This document shows, piece after piece, positions 31,847 through 40,453 of a stretch of 64,000 bases of DNA. Each line of letters starts with the position of its first letter. Position 1 is the stretch's first letter. The notes under the pieces are model-generated. The model did not search any database. It worked only from the letters and a program-made list of their open reading frames with translations, and was not told where the DNA came from. The position numbers and the translations under genes are program-made. Source of the stretch: Sphingomonas yunnanensis (GTDB lineage Bacteria > Pseudomonadota > Alphaproteobacteria > Sphingomonadales > Sphingomonadaceae); contig NZ_JAIOKB010000004.1 of assembly GCF_019898765.1 (NCBI RefSeq), positions 345,856-409,855 of the forward strand, written 5' to 3'.

Positions 31847-32392
31847 TCACCCAGCGCCGAGCACCGCGAAGGCATCGGCGTGGCGCGCGTCGCCGCGGAC
31901 GCCGCAGGGCATCAGCCCGCCCTGCAGCGGCAGCGCCAACAGATGCTCGCCCGCGTAGGGAGAGACGAAGTTGGACGCGTAATCCTCGTGAAAGCCGAAG
32001 CGCCGATAGTAAGCCGCGGCGCCCAGCACGAAGCACAGCAATACGCGCTCGGCCTCGAGCCGCTCGAGCCCGGCCTGCACCAGCGCCTCGCCGACACCGC
32101 GGCGGCGATAGGCGGGCGCCACCGCGAGGGGCGCCAGCGCCACCGCGGGCACCGCACGATCGTTGACCGTCACCGCCATCCGGCTGAACGCCACCGCGCC
32201 GACGATCGCGCCGGTGGCGCCGTCGACCGCCGCCATCATCAGCACCATCGCGCCGTCGACGCACAGCCGTCGCACGAGATCGGCCTCGTCGGCGCGCGCG
32301 AAGCAGGTGCGCAGCAGCGCGTCGATCCCCGCCACGTCCTCGCCGCGCGCGGGGCGGACGATCAGCTCGGCCGGGGCGCCCTCCTCAAGCAA
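31847..32392 (-). CDS. GNAT family N-acetyltransferase (YhbS-like)
   Basis: 181 residues from a TTG at 32392. The acetyl-CoA-binding motif A is LAVAPAYRRRGVGEALV, preceded by the GAIVGAVAFSRMAV strand; ERVLLCFVLGAAAYYRRFGF is the usual later motif. This layout resembles YhbS-type acetyltransferases; substrate unknown. The start overlaps the fabI 3' end by 8 bases, so it is translated with fabI. Confidence 0.85.
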   Translation of the reverse strand: MLEEGAPAELIVRPARGEDVAGIDALLRTCFARADEADLVRRLCVDGAMVLMMAAVDGATGAIVGAVAFSRMAVTVNDRAVPAVALAPLAVAPAYRRRGVGEALVQAGLERLEAERVLLCFVLGAAAYYRRFGFHEDYASNFVSPYAGEHLLALPLQGGLMPCGVRGDARHADAFAVLGAG

Positions 32393-33212
32393 GCGCGATG
32401 TCCGGCGCGTCCTCCGCCTTCATGCCGATGACGTTGTAGCCCGCGTCGACATGGTGGATCTCGCCGGTGACGCCGCTGGCGAGCGAGCTGAGCAGGTACA
32501 GGCCCGCGCCACCGACCTCCTCGATCGAGACGGTGCGGCGCAGCGGCGCGTTGAGCTCGTTCCACTTGAGGATGTAGTTGAAGTCGCCGATGCCGCGCGC
32601 CGCCAGGGTCTGGATCGGCCCCGCCGAGATCGCGTTGATGCGGATGTTCTCCGGCCCGAGATCGACCGCGAGATATTTGACGCTCGTCTCAAGCGCGGCC
32701 TTGGCGACGCCCATCACGTTATAGTGCGGGATCACCTTCTCGGCGCCATAGTAGGTCAGCGTCAGGATCGCGCCGCCGTTGGGCATCATCCTGCGCGCGC
32801 GCTGCGCCACCGCGACCAACGAATAGGCCGAGACGTTCATCGTCATCAGGAAGTTGTCGAGCGTGGTGTCGTAGTAGCGACCGCGCAGCTGCGACTTGTC
32901 GGAGAAGCCAATGGCATGGACGACGAAGTCGATCGTCGGCCATTCCCGCGCCAGCGCGGCGAAGGTGTCGTCCAGCGCGGCCATGTCGGAGACGTCGCAG
33001 TCGAACAGCCGCGCCACGCCGAGCTGCTCGGCGAGCGGCCGCACGCGCTTCTCCATCGCCGCGCCCTGGTAGGAGAAGGCCAGCTCGGCGCCGGCCTCGC
33101 TGAGCTGCTTGGCGATACCCCAGGCCAGCGACTTGTCATTGGCGAGCCCCATGATCAGCCCGCGCTTGCCCGCCATCAATCCGTTCACGTCCTTGCCCTG
33201 TATGTCATTCAT
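32385..33212 (-). CDS. fabI: Enoyl-[acyl-carrier-protein] reductase (NADH), FabI-type
   Basis: Reduces trans-2-enoyl-ACP in fatty acid elongation. It is a 275-residue SDR with the FabI cofactor loop (GLIMGLANDKSLAWGIAKQL), CDVSDMAALD, VHAIGFSDKSQLRG, and the catalytic TYYGAEKVIPHYNVMGVAKA with the two tyrosines and lysine of the FabI family. It ends with GEIHHVDAGYNVIGM. FabI is the target of triclosan in other bacteria. Start is ATG 33212. It overlaps the upstream yihY and downstream GNAT genes by 8 bases each. Confidence 0.97.
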   Translation of the reverse strand: MNDIQGKDVNGLMAGKRGLIMGLANDKSLAWGIAKQLSEAGAELAFSYQGAAMEKRVRPLAEQLGVARLFDCDVSDMAALDDTFAALAREWPTIDFVVHAIGFSDKSQLRGRYYDTTLDNFLMTMNVSAYSLVAVAQRARRMMPNGGAILTLTYYGAEKVIPHYNVMGVAKAALETSVKYLAVDLGPENIRINAISAGPIQTLAARGIGDFNYILKWNELNAPLRRTVSIEEVGGAGLYLLSSLASGVTGEIHHVDAGYNVIGMKAEDAPDIALA

Positions 33213-34161
33213 CTTGTTCCGCCCCCTCTACAACCGCTACGGGCGGCTCCGCCAGTGCCGCGTTCAGGTGAGCGCCGAACACCAGGCCGAGGCCGATCAG
33301 ATAGAAGAACAGCAGCATCACCACCACCCCGGCGAGGCTGCCGTAGGTGAGGTCATAGCCGCCGAGCTGCGACAGCACCCAGGGCAGGCCGGCGGTCATG
33401 CTCACCCACCACAGAGTGGTGAACAGCGCGCCGGGCCACTTCTTGCTGTCACTGCGGCGATAGCGGCCCGGCGTGACCGAGTAGAACAGCATGTACAGCG
33501 CGCCGAACATCACCGCCGCGGGCACCAGCCGGGCGAGGTTGAGCCAGTCTGCGACATGCTGCGCCACGGGGAGGAGCCGGTAGATGAACTGCTCGGCCGC
33601 GATCAGAAGCCCCTGCACCAGGAAGGAGAAGAGCGCGATCACGATCGAGCCGATGATCGCCAGGCTGAGCCCGAGCCGCGCGCGCCACAGCGACTGCGAC
33701 GAGCGCGTGCCATAGGCGCGGCGGAAGATGTCGCGGATCGTCTCGGCGAAGCTGCCGACGGTCCACAGGCCGACCAGCGCGCCGAACCACAAGAGCGAGC
33801 CGGTGCGTGCGTGCAGCACGTTGCCGATCGGCTCGCGCAGGATCGTGCCGACATCGCGCGGCAGCACCGAGAGGAAGCTGGCGACCCCGCGCTGCACCTC
33901 GTCGGTCTGCCCGAACAGCGAGGCGACCGCGGCGGCGACGATGAAGAACGGGAACACCGTCATCAGCGCGAGATAGGCGAGGTTGCCGGCGTGGATGAAG
34001 CCGTCGGTATAGACGCCGACCGCGGCACGCTTCAGCACGGACCAGGTATAGCTGCCGGGTCGGACATGCGCGAGCTGGCGGTCTAGGCGACGTCGCGCGG
34101 CGCCGTGATGGCGCGCGCGATCCTCAGGCGTGAGCGTGGGAGGGGCGTCCTTCACCCACAT
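33205..34161 (-). CDS. YihY/BrkB family inner-membrane protein
   Basis: 318 residues with about six membrane helices. The family pattern is present: GVYTDGFIHAGNLAYLALMT, VFPFFIVAAAVASLFGQTD, SLLWFGALVGLWTVGSF and GSLAGVVVMLLFFYLIGLGL. It was once annotated as ribonuclease BN in error; the function is not established. Its ATG shares one base with the dnaJ-like stop (TGATG) and its stop overlaps fabI by 8 bases. Confidence 0.92.
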   Translation of the reverse strand: MWVKDAPPTLTPEDRARHHGAARRRLDRQLAHVRPGSYTWSVLKRAAVGVYTDGFIHAGNLAYLALMTVFPFFIVAAAVASLFGQTDEVQRGVASFLSVLPRDVGTILREPIGNVLHARTGSLLWFGALVGLWTVGSFAETIRDIFRRAYGTRSSQSLWRARLGLSLAIIGSIVIALFSFLVQGLLIAAEQFIYRLLPVAQHVADWLNLARLVPAAVMFGALYMLFYSVTPGRYRRSDSKKWPGALFTTLWWVSMTAGLPWVLSQLGGYDLTYGSLAGVVVMLLFFYLIGLGLVFGAHLNAALAEPPVAVVEGAEQDE

Positions 34162-35099
34162 CAGACTCCCATGGTCGCGCGCGGGTTCCCCGCGCCGGCC
34201 CAGCCCGCCACGAAGGACTTCAACGCGGCGTCGTCGGCGGGCACGTCAATCACGAGGCGAACGAGCTGGTCGCCGCGGCCTCCGGCCTTGCGGTGGAAGC
34301 CTTTGCCCTTCAACCGCAGCGTCTTGCCCGAGGTGGAGCCGGCCGGCACGGTGAGCATCACCGGCTTGTCGACGGTCGGCACCTTCACCGCGCCGCCCTC
34401 GACCGCCTCTTTGAGCGTGACCGGCAGGTCGATCCGTACGTCGTCGCCCTCGCGCGTGAAGAAGCGGTGCGGCTGGATCTCGATCGTCACGATCGCGTCG
34501 CCCGGGCCGCCGGCGCCGGGGTCGCCCTTGCCGGAGAGGCGCATCTGCGTGCCGGTGTCGACCCCGGCGGGCAGCTTGAGGTCGATCGTGCTGCCGTCGG
34601 CCAGGGTCACGCGCTGCGGCGCGAGCGCGGCGGCGTCGGCGAAGGGGACCTGGAGACGGTAGGCGACGTTGCCGCCCTTCGGCGGCGGCCCGGCGCCGCG
34701 GCGACCGAAGCCGCTGGCGAAGCCTCCCCCGCCGCCGCCGCGGCCGCCGAACAGCCCCTCGAAGATGTCGGACATGTCGGGCGCCTCGCCGCCGCCCATG
34801 TCGAACTGCTGCGAGCGGAAGCCACCCGCGCCGCCCGGTCGCCCGCCGCCGGCACCATAGCCGAAGGGGGCGGCGGGATTGCCGTCGCCGTCGATCTCGC
34901 CGCGATCGTAGCGCGCGCGCTTGTCCTTGTCGGTGAGCAGGTCATAGGCCGAGGTCACCTGGCCGAACCGCTCCGCCGCCTTCGGGTTGTCCTGATTGCG
35001 GTCGGGATGCAGCTCCTTGGCGAGCTTGCGATAGGCTTTCTTGATGTCCGCCTCGCTGGCGCCGCGCGCCACGCCCAGCGTCGCATATGGATCGGCCAT
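34161..35099 (-). CDS. DnaJ-class co-chaperone, CbpA-like (type II)
   Basis: 312 residues. The J domain (YATLGVARGASEADIKKAYR, then HPDRNQDNPKAAERF) contains the HPD tripeptide that stimulates DnaK. A Gly/Phe-rich linker follows (FGYGAGGGRPGGAGGFRSQQ), then two beta-sandwich substrate domains (LPAGVDTGTQMRLSGKGDPG, VPTVDKPVMLTVPAGSTSGK). There is no CxxCxGxG zinc-finger region, which separates it from DnaJ itself. It heads the overlapping chain to yihY, fabI and GNAT and is divergent from argD. Confidence 0.93.
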   Translation of the reverse strand: MADPYATLGVARGASEADIKKAYRKLAKELHPDRNQDNPKAAERFGQVTSAYDLLTDKDKRARYDRGEIDGDGNPAAPFGYGAGGGRPGGAGGFRSQQFDMGGGEAPDMSDIFEGLFGGRGGGGGGFASGFGRRGAGPPPKGGNVAYRLQVPFADAAALAPQRVTLADGSTIDLKLPAGVDTGTQMRLSGKGDPGAGGPGDAIVTIEIQPHRFFTREGDDVRIDLPVTLKEAVEGGAVKVPTVDKPVMLTVPAGSTSGKTLRLKGKGFHRKAGGRGDQLVRLVIDVPADDAALKSFVAGWAGAGNPRATMGV

Positions 35100-35276
35100 G
35101 GATTCCCCGACTGGTGTGTTACTTCCCTATGTGGGATAGTCGCGGCACGAGCGCAATCGCCGTCGCGGCGCAAGCACCATCGCGCACGGTGTTGACCCGC
35201 CGCGGCGGGCCACCGTAGAAGACCGGCCGGGGCGGTCCGGTCGGGCCGCCCTTGTTCTTTCCGAGGAGAAGACCCC

Positions 35277-36470
35277 GTGTCGTCCACCCCTGCGCTGATG
35301 CCCGTCTACCCGCGGTGCGGCGTGCGCCCGGTGCGAGGCGAGGGCGTCTACCTCTACGGCGAGGACGGCGAGCGCTATCTCGACTTCGCCAGCGGCATCG
35401 CGGTGAACGCGCTCGGGCACGGGCACCCGAAGCTGGTCAAGGCGATCGCGGACCAGGCCGCGACGCTGATGCACACCAGCAACCTCTACGGCAGCCCGCA
35501 GGGCGAGCATCTCGCGCAGCGGCTCGTCGACAATACTTTCGCCGACACGGTGTTCTTCACCAACTCGGGCGCCGAGGCGGTGGAGTGCGCGATCAAGACC
35601 GCGCGGCGCTATCATTATGCCAACGGCAACCCGCAGCGGCACGACCTGATCACCTTCGACACCGCCTTCCACGGGCGGACACTCGGCGCGATCTCGGCGA
35701 CCAACCAGGCCAAGATGCGCGACGGCTTCGAGCCGCTGCTGCCGGGCTTCCAATACGCCACGTTCAACGATCTGGCGGGCGCGCTCGCGCTGATCGACGA
35801 GCATACAGCGGGCTTCCTGGTCGAGCCGATCCAGGGCGAGGGCGGTATTCGCCCGGCGTCCGAGGAGTTTCTGCAGGGATTGCGCAAGGCGTGCGACGAG
35901 CACGGCCTGCTGCTGGTGCTCGACGAGGTGCAGGCGGGCTACGGCCGCACCGGCAAGTTCTTCGCGCACGAGCTGTACGGCATCACGCCCGACATCATGG
36001 CGGTGGCCAAGGGCATCGGTGGCGGCTTTCCGCTCGGCGCCTGTCTCGCCACCGCCGAGGCGGCCAAGGGCATGGTGTTCGGCACGCACGGCTCGACCTA
36101 TGGCGGGAACCCGCTGGCGATGGCGGCGGGCGAGGCGGTACTCGACGTGATCCTGGAGGACGGCTTCCTCGACCAGGTGGCGCGGATGGGGGAGCGGCTG
36201 CGCGCCTCGCTCGAGCAGCTGATCCCCAACCACGATCACCTGTTCGATCACGTCCGCGGCCACGGGCTGATGCTCGGCCTCAAGCTGAAGAGCGATAGCC
36301 GCCGCTTCGTCGCGCACTGCCGTGACCAGCACGGGCTGCTGCTGGTGGCGGCGGGCGAGAACGTCGTCCGCGTGCTGCCGCCGCTGGTGATCGACGAGAA
36401 GCATATCGCCGAGTGCGTCGAGAGACTGAGCGAGGCCGCGCGGGTCTACGTGCCGGTGGCCGACGAGTAG
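35277..36470 (+). CDS. argD: Acetylornithine aminotransferase
   Basis: PLP enzyme that transaminates N-acetylglutamate semialdehyde to N-acetylornithine in arginine synthesis. It has 397 residues from GTG 35277, preceded by GAGGAGAAG. Class-III aminotransferase motifs are FFTNSGAEAVECAIKTARRY, HGRTLGAISAT, LVLDEVQAGYGRTGKF, the PLP lysine in MAVAKGIGGGFPLGA, and HGSTYGGNPLAMAA. Upstream of argF, from which a palindrome-rich spacer separates it. Confidence 0.96.
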   Translation: MSSTPALMPVYPRCGVRPVRGEGVYLYGEDGERYLDFASGIAVNALGHGHPKLVKAIADQAATLMHTSNLYGSPQGEHLAQRLVDNTFADTVFFTNSGAEAVECAIKTARRYHYANGNPQRHDLITFDTAFHGRTLGAISATNQAKMRDGFEPLLPGFQYATFNDLAGALALIDEHTAGFLVEPIQGEGGIRPASEEFLQGLRKACDEHGLLLVLDEVQAGYGRTGKFFAHELYGITPDIMAVAKGIGGGFPLGACLATAEAAKGMVFGTHGSTYGGNPLAMAAGEAVLDVILEDGFLDQVARMGERLRASLEQLIPNHDHLFDHVRGHGLMLGLKLKSDSRRFVAHCRDQHGLLLVAAGENVVRVLPPLVIDEKHIAECVERLSEAARVYVPVADE

Positions 36471-36478
36471 GAGCAATC

Positions 36479-36679
36479 CTCCCCGCTCGCGGGGAGGGGG
36501 ACCGCCGCGCGCCAGCGCGGTGGTGGAGGGGGCTCTCCGCGAACGGCAGCGCTGGTGGCGGCCCCCCTCCACCACTCGCTGCGCGAGCGGTCCCCAGTGG
36601 CAGGTCGATCATGCCCCCGGCATGATCTCGACTTGCCGGGGGCAAGTCGCCCTGCCACTCCAGTCTGGGGAGGATGTAA
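36479..36679. repeat. Nested palindromes between argD and argF
   Basis: Almost the whole spacer is self-complementary. CCTCCCCGC and GCGGGGAGG pair at 36479-36498. A GTGGTGGAGGGGG block near 36518 is matched by CCCCCCTCCACCAC near 36561. GATCATGCC pairs with GGCATGATC at about 36606-36626, and GACTTGCC with GGCAAGTC just after. CCAGTGGCAGG and CCTGCCACTCC enclose these. It ends at the argF ribosome site. It could fold as an extended mRNA structure within the operon or be a composite mobile repeat. Confidence 0.75.
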
Positions 36680-37597
36680 ATGCGCCATTTCCTGAGCCTC
36701 AGCGACGCCGGTGGCGACGCGATCGCCGCCATGCTGAACGACGCGCTCGAGCGCAAACAGGCGCGCGCGGGCTGGCCCAAGGGCCGCGCCGACGCCGACG
36801 CGCCGCTCGCCGGCCGCGTGCTGGCGATGATCTTCGAGAAGAACTCGACGCGTACCCGCGTCAGCTTCGACATGGCGATCCGCCAGCTCGGCGGCCAGTC
36901 GATCGTGATGGAGGCGGGGCAGATGCAGCTCGGCCGCGGCGAGACGGTGGCCGACACCGCGCGCGTGCTGTCGGGCTATGTCGACGCGATCATGATCCGC
37001 ACCGACGACCACGCCAAGCTGGAGGAGATGGCGGCGCACGCCAGCGTGCCGGTGATCAACGGCCTCACCGACGAGTCGCACCCGTGCCAGATCATGGCCG
37101 ACCTGCTCACCGTCGTGGAGAGCGGGCGCCAGCTGCCCGGGCTCAAGGTCGCGTGGCTCGGCGACGGCAACAACGTGCTCGCCTCGATCGTCGAGGCGGC
37201 GGCGCTGCTCCACTTCGACGTGGTCGCGGCGTGCCCGCAGGGATTCCAGCCCGAGGAGGGGGCGATCGTCCGCGCCTCGGGCCGCGCGCGCGTCGTCGCC
37301 GACCCGCGCGAGGCAGTGGCCGACGCCGACGTGGTCGTGACCGACACCTGGATCTCGATGGGCCAGGCGCAGGCCGAGACCAAGCTGCGCGCGATGATGC
37401 CCTATCAGGTCGACGCCGCGCTGATGGCGGCAGCCAAGCCGGGTGCCGCCTTCCTCCACTGCCTCCCCGCGCACCGCGGCGAGGAGGTCACCCCCGAGGT
37501 GATCGACGGGCCGCAGTCGCTGATCTGGCAGGAGGCGGAGAACCGCCTCCACGCGCAGAAATCGGTGCTGCGCTGGTGCTTCGGCCAGATCGGTTGA
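36680..37597 (+). CDS. argF: Ornithine carbamoyltransferase
   Basis: Transfers carbamoyl phosphate to ornithine, giving citrulline. The 305 residues are typical. [12 protein letters not shown] is the carbamoyl-phosphate site, [14 protein letters not shown] the second substrate motif, and [11 protein letters not shown] holds the catalytic cysteine. The ATG at 36680 is preceded by GGGGAGGATGTAA. Middle gene of the argD-argF-hslO group. Confidence 0.98.
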   Translation: MRHFLSLSDAGGDAIAAMLNDALERKQARAGWPKGRADADAPLAGRVLAMIFEKNSTRTRVSFDMAIRQLGGQSIVMEAGQMQLGRGETVADTARVLSGYVDAIMIRTDDHAKLEEMAAHASVPVINGLTDESHPCQIMADLLTVVESGRQLPGLKVAWLGDGNNVLASIVEAAALLHFDVVAACPQGFQPEEGAIVRASGRARVVADPREAVADADVVVTDTWISMGQAQAETKLRAMMPYQVDAALMAAAKPGAAFLHCLPAHRGEEVTPEVIDGPQSLIWQEAENRLHAQKSVLRWCFGQIG

Positions 37598-37653
37598 TCG
37601 GCGCGGCGCGGCTACCCAATTAGGGAGAACCAACCCACCTGCTCGCCCCTCCT

Positions 37654-37751
37654 CGTCGTGCCGGGATCGACCCGGCATCCATGGTGCGGCGCACGCCACC
37701 GGCCGGAGCGTGCGCCGAACGATGGACCCCGCAACACGTCCGGGGCGACGG
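37654..37751. repeat. Inverted pair of REP-like palindromic units
   Basis: Units at 37654-37680 (CGTCGTGCCGGGATCGACCC and onward) and, inverted, at 37724-37751 (GGACCCCGCAACACGTCCGG and onward). Between them lies a further inverted repeat (GTGCGGCGCAC and GTGCGCCGAAC). The pair sits between argF and the hslO start and belongs to the same family as those at 4827 and 7555. Confidence 0.65.
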
Positions 37752-37796
37752 ACAGGGCAGCCGATTGTTCTGCGACCCCGCCAGCACGAGGCAGCC

Positions 37797-38714
37797 TTGA
37801 CCGATCCCCGCGACCACGTCCCCGACCTCGACCGTGCGCTCGGCTTCACCATCCCGGCGCAGCACGCGCGCGGGCGCGTGGTGCGGCTCGGGCCGACGCT
37901 CGACACGATCCTGGCCGCGCACGCTTATCCCCCCGCGATCGAGACGCTGCTCGCCGAGGCGCTGACGCTGACCGCGCTGATCGGCAGCACGCTCAAGGAC
38001 CCGCAAGGCCAGCTTACGATGCAGACGCAGACCGGGGCGGGCGTCGTCACCTTGCTGGTGTGCGACTATCGCGGCGGTGAGGTGCGCGGGTACATCCAAT
38101 ATGACGCCGAGCGGCTCGCCGCGGCACCGGCGCAGCCGTCGCTGTTCGCGCTGTTCGGTAAGGGTTATCTCGCGATCACCTTCGATCTCGCCACCACCGG
38201 CGAGCGCTATCAGGGAATCGTCCCGCTCGACGGTGACACGCTGAGCGAGGCGGCGCAGAGCTACTTCTACCAGTCGGAGCAGATCCCGACGCTGGTACGG
38301 GTGGGACTGAGCAAGGGTGCGGACGGGCGCTTCGTCGCGGGCGGTCTGCTGCTCCAGCACCTGCCCGAGGGCGAGGAGGGGCGCGAGCGGCTTCATACCA
38401 AGCTGGACCATCCCGAGTGGGAGCATGTCGAGGCGCTCGGTCAGACGATGGGCGTGGACGAGCTGGCCGACGCCGCCGTGCCGCTGGAGACTCTGGTGTG
38501 GCGGCTGTTCAACGAGGAGGCCGAGGTGCGCGTGCTGGCAGGGCAGGCGCTGGTGAAGGGCTGCCGCTGCGACGTCGACTATATCCGCTCGGTGCTCGCG
38601 CGCTTCCCGCTCGAGGAGCGGCTGGCGATGGCGGACGAGGCGGGCGTGATCGCGGTGGACTGCGCCTTCTGCTCGACCAGCTTCCCGGTGCGCGCGGACG
38701 AACTGGTGGGGTGA
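37797..38714 (+). CDS. hslO: Hsp33 redox-regulated chaperonin
   Basis: Holdase chaperone switched on by oxidation and unfolding. The TTG start at 37797 gives 305 residues; longer in-frame starts (37710) run into the upstream palindrome pair and are unlikely. Recognisable are LGFTIPAQHARGRVVRLGPT, GGEVRGYIQYD, YQGIVPLDGDTLSEAAQSYF, and EQIPT. The zinc-binding redox switch is intact as CRC (KGCRCDVDY) and CAFC (VDCAFCSTSF) near the C-terminus. Third gene of the common alphaproteobacterial argD-argF-hslO order. Confidence 0.94.
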   Translation: MTDPRDHVPDLDRALGFTIPAQHARGRVVRLGPTLDTILAAHAYPPAIETLLAEALTLTALIGSTLKDPQGQLTMQTQTGAGVVTLLVCDYRGGEVRGYIQYDAERLAAAPAQPSLFALFGKGYLAITFDLATTGERYQGIVPLDGDTLSEAAQSYFYQSEQIPTLVRVGLSKGADGRFVAGGLLLQHLPEGEEGRERLHTKLDHPEWEHVEALGQTMGVDELADAAVPLETLVWRLFNEEAEVRVLAGQALVKGCRCDVDYIRSVLARFPLEERLAMADEAGVIAVDCAFCSTSFPVRADELVG

Positions 38715-38798
38715 GGGGGGCTGCCGTGACGAGCGGCGCTCCTGTTCTCCCTGCACCGTCCGCTTGATCTCCTTAGCCGTCCGCTTCGAGTAGTCGTT

Positions 38799-38852
38799 GA
38801 GCTTGTCGAGACGGCGTGTCGGGGCCGCGGGCGGCACGCTCTCGACAGGCTC
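38799..38852. repeat. Inverted repeat of GAGCTTGTCGAG type
   Basis: GAGCTTGTCGAG at 38799-38810 and CTCGACAGGCTC at 38841-38852 are complementary at 11 of 12 positions around a 30-base loop. The half-site resembles intergenic repeats of the type CTTCGACAGGCTCAG that I associate with sphingomonad genomes. A related half-site (GAGTCCTGTCGAAGG) occurs at about 28612. Confidence 0.5.
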
Positions 38853-38913
38853 GATCACCACGCGAGCCGAACGGAGGGGAGGAGACGGGGAAAGGCGATA
38901 AAGAACATCACCG

Positions 38914-38928
38914 TTAGTCCGATCTTAA
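38914..38928. promoter_or_regulatory. Possible CtrA-like box (TTAG-N7-TTAA)
   Basis: TTAGTCCGATCTTAA is one mismatch from the TTAA-N7-TTAA full site of the alphaproteobacterial cell-cycle regulator CtrA. It lies in a 356-base gap (38715-39070) without a gene, about 80 bases before a strong terminator. A single site with one mismatch can easily occur by chance. Confidence 0.25.
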
Positions 38929-39005
38929 CCTTCCTGCTCCATAAGCATCCTCGTGCTGTTCATGCGGCACGCTCTCTCCCTAGCTTGACCGCTCAAGCTC
39001 CTCAC

Positions 39006-39030
39006 GGGCCGCCCTCGGGCGGCCCTTTTT
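39006..39030 (+). terminator. Intrinsic terminator upstream of queC
   Basis: GGGCCGCC and GGCGGCCC form an 8-bp GC stem around CTCG, followed by TTTTT. It is the clearest rho-independent terminator in the window. It ends either the argD-argF-hslO transcript, 290 bases after hslO, or a small RNA encoded in the gap before it. Confidence 0.85.
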
Positions 39031-39070
39031 CTTGCGCTCGGCCGCGCGAGGGCCTAGCTGGCGCCGCATC

Positions 39071-39769
39071 ATGACCCAACTGACCCCCGCCGTCGCGCTC
39101 GTCTCGGGCGGGCTCGACTCGATGGTGTCCGCCGCGCTCGCGCGCGAGGCGGGCCACCCGCTGCTCGCGCTCTCGATCGACTATAACCAGCGCCATCAGG
39201 TCGAGCTCGCCGCCGCGCGGCGGATCGCGCACGCGCTCGGCGCGACGCGTCACGTCGTGCTGCCGATCGACCTCTCGGTCTTCGGCGGCTCGGCACTGAC
39301 TGACCGGGACATCGACGTGCCGAAGGACGGTGTCGACGGCACCATCCCGGTCACCTACGTGCCGGCGCGCAACACGATCTTCCTCAGCCTGGCGCTCGGC
39401 TGGGCAGAGGCGGCGGGGGCACGCGACATCTACCTCGGCGTCAACGCGCTCGATTACTCGGGCTATCCCGACTGCCGCCCCGAGTTCATCGCGGCGTACG
39501 AGCGGCTCGCCGAGCTCGCCACCAAGGCGGGTGTGGAGGGCCAGCCGTTCCGTTTCCAGGCGCCGCTGCAGCACATGACCAAGGCCGATATCGTGCGCGA
39601 GGGTGCGCGGCTCGCGCTCGACATGGGGATGAGCTGGTCGTGCTACGATCCCGCGCCGGGCGGTCTGCATTGCGGACGCTGCGACAGCTGCCGGTTGCGG
39701 CACAAGGGCTTCGTCGAGGCCGGCGTGCCCGATCCGACGCTCTACGCGGCCGCCCCGCCGGTCGAGTGA
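39071..39769 (+). CDS. queC: 7-cyano-7-deazaguanine (preQ0) synthase
   Basis: ATP-dependent conversion of 7-carboxy-7-deazaguanine to preQ0 in queuosine synthesis. It has 232 residues from ATG 39071. The PP-loop is [46 protein letters not shown] and [18 protein letters not shown] are typical. The C-terminal zinc site is [20 protein letters not shown]. One base separates its stop from queE, so they form an operon; queD and queF are not in the window. Confidence 0.97.
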   Translation: MTQLTPAVALVSGGLDSMVSAALAREAGHPLLALSIDYNQRHQVELAAARRIAHALGATRHVVLPIDLSVFGGSALTDRDIDVPKDGVDGTIPVTYVPARNTIFLSLALGWAEAAGARDIYLGVNALDYSGYPDCRPEFIAAYERLAELATKAGVEGQPFRFQAPLQHMTKADIVREGARLALDMGMSWSCYDPAPGGLHCGRCDSCRLRHKGFVEAGVPDPTLYAAAPPVE

Positions 39770-39770
39770 G

Positions 39771-40403
39771 ATGAGCTACGCGGTCAAAGAGATGTTCCTG
39801 ACGCTCCAGGGCGAGGGCGTCCAGGCGGGACGGCGCGCGGTGTTCGTCCGCTTCGCCGGCTGCAACCTGTGGAGCGGGCGCGAGCAGGATCGCGCCACCG
39901 CGGTGTGCCGTTTCTGCGACACCGATTTCGTCGGGATCGACGGCGCGGGCGGCGGCCGCTTCGCCGACGCCGCGGCGCTGGTCGCGGCGGCGGAAGCTTT
40001 CTGGGGTCCGGACCGCGAGCGGCGCTTCGTGGTGCTGACCGGGGGCGAGCCGATGCTCCAGGTCGACGACGCCCTGGTCGACGCGCTTCACGCCGCCGGG
40101 TTCGAGATCGCGATCGAGAGCAACGGGACGCTGCCGGTCCATCGCGGTATCGACTGGGTGTGCATCAGCCCCAAGGCCGGCAGCGAGACGGTGCAGCGCT
40201 CGGGCGATGAGCTCAAGCTGGTATGGCCGCAGGCCGGCACCGACCTCGCAACGGTAGAGGGCTGGGAATTCCGCCACTTCCTGCTCCAGCCGCTCGACGA
40301 CGCGGCGGGCGCGGCGAACGTCGAGGCGGCGATGGCGCTGGTGATGGAGCGACCGCGCTGGCGATTGTCGCTCCAGACGCACAAGCTGCTGGGCCTGCGC
40401 TGA
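39771..40403 (+). CDS. queE: 7-carboxy-7-deazaguanine synthase (radical SAM)
   Basis: Radical-SAM enzyme making 7-carboxy-7-deazaguanine from 6-carboxytetrahydropterin. 210 residues. It has KEMFLTLQGEGVQAGRRAVF and FVRFAGCNLW. The iron-sulphur cysteines are spaced C-x14-C-x2-C (Cys in GCNLW, then CRFC) instead of Cx3Cx2C, as known for some proteobacterial QueE. Further motifs are VLTGGEPMLQ, AIESNGTLPV and CISPKAG. Directly after queC. Confidence 0.96.
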   Translation: MSYAVKEMFLTLQGEGVQAGRRAVFVRFAGCNLWSGREQDRATAVCRFCDTDFVGIDGAGGGRFADAAALVAAAEAFWGPDRERRFVVLTGGEPMLQVDDALVDALHAAGFEIAIESNGTLPVHRGIDWVCISPKAGSETVQRSGDELKLVWPQAGTDLATVEGWEFRHFLLQPLDDAAGAANVEAAMALVMERPRWRLSLQTHKLLGLR

Positions 40404-40453
40404 CGTCGTCGCGGGCCGCCGGCGCCGGCCGACGACCCGCGCGCCATCGTCGA

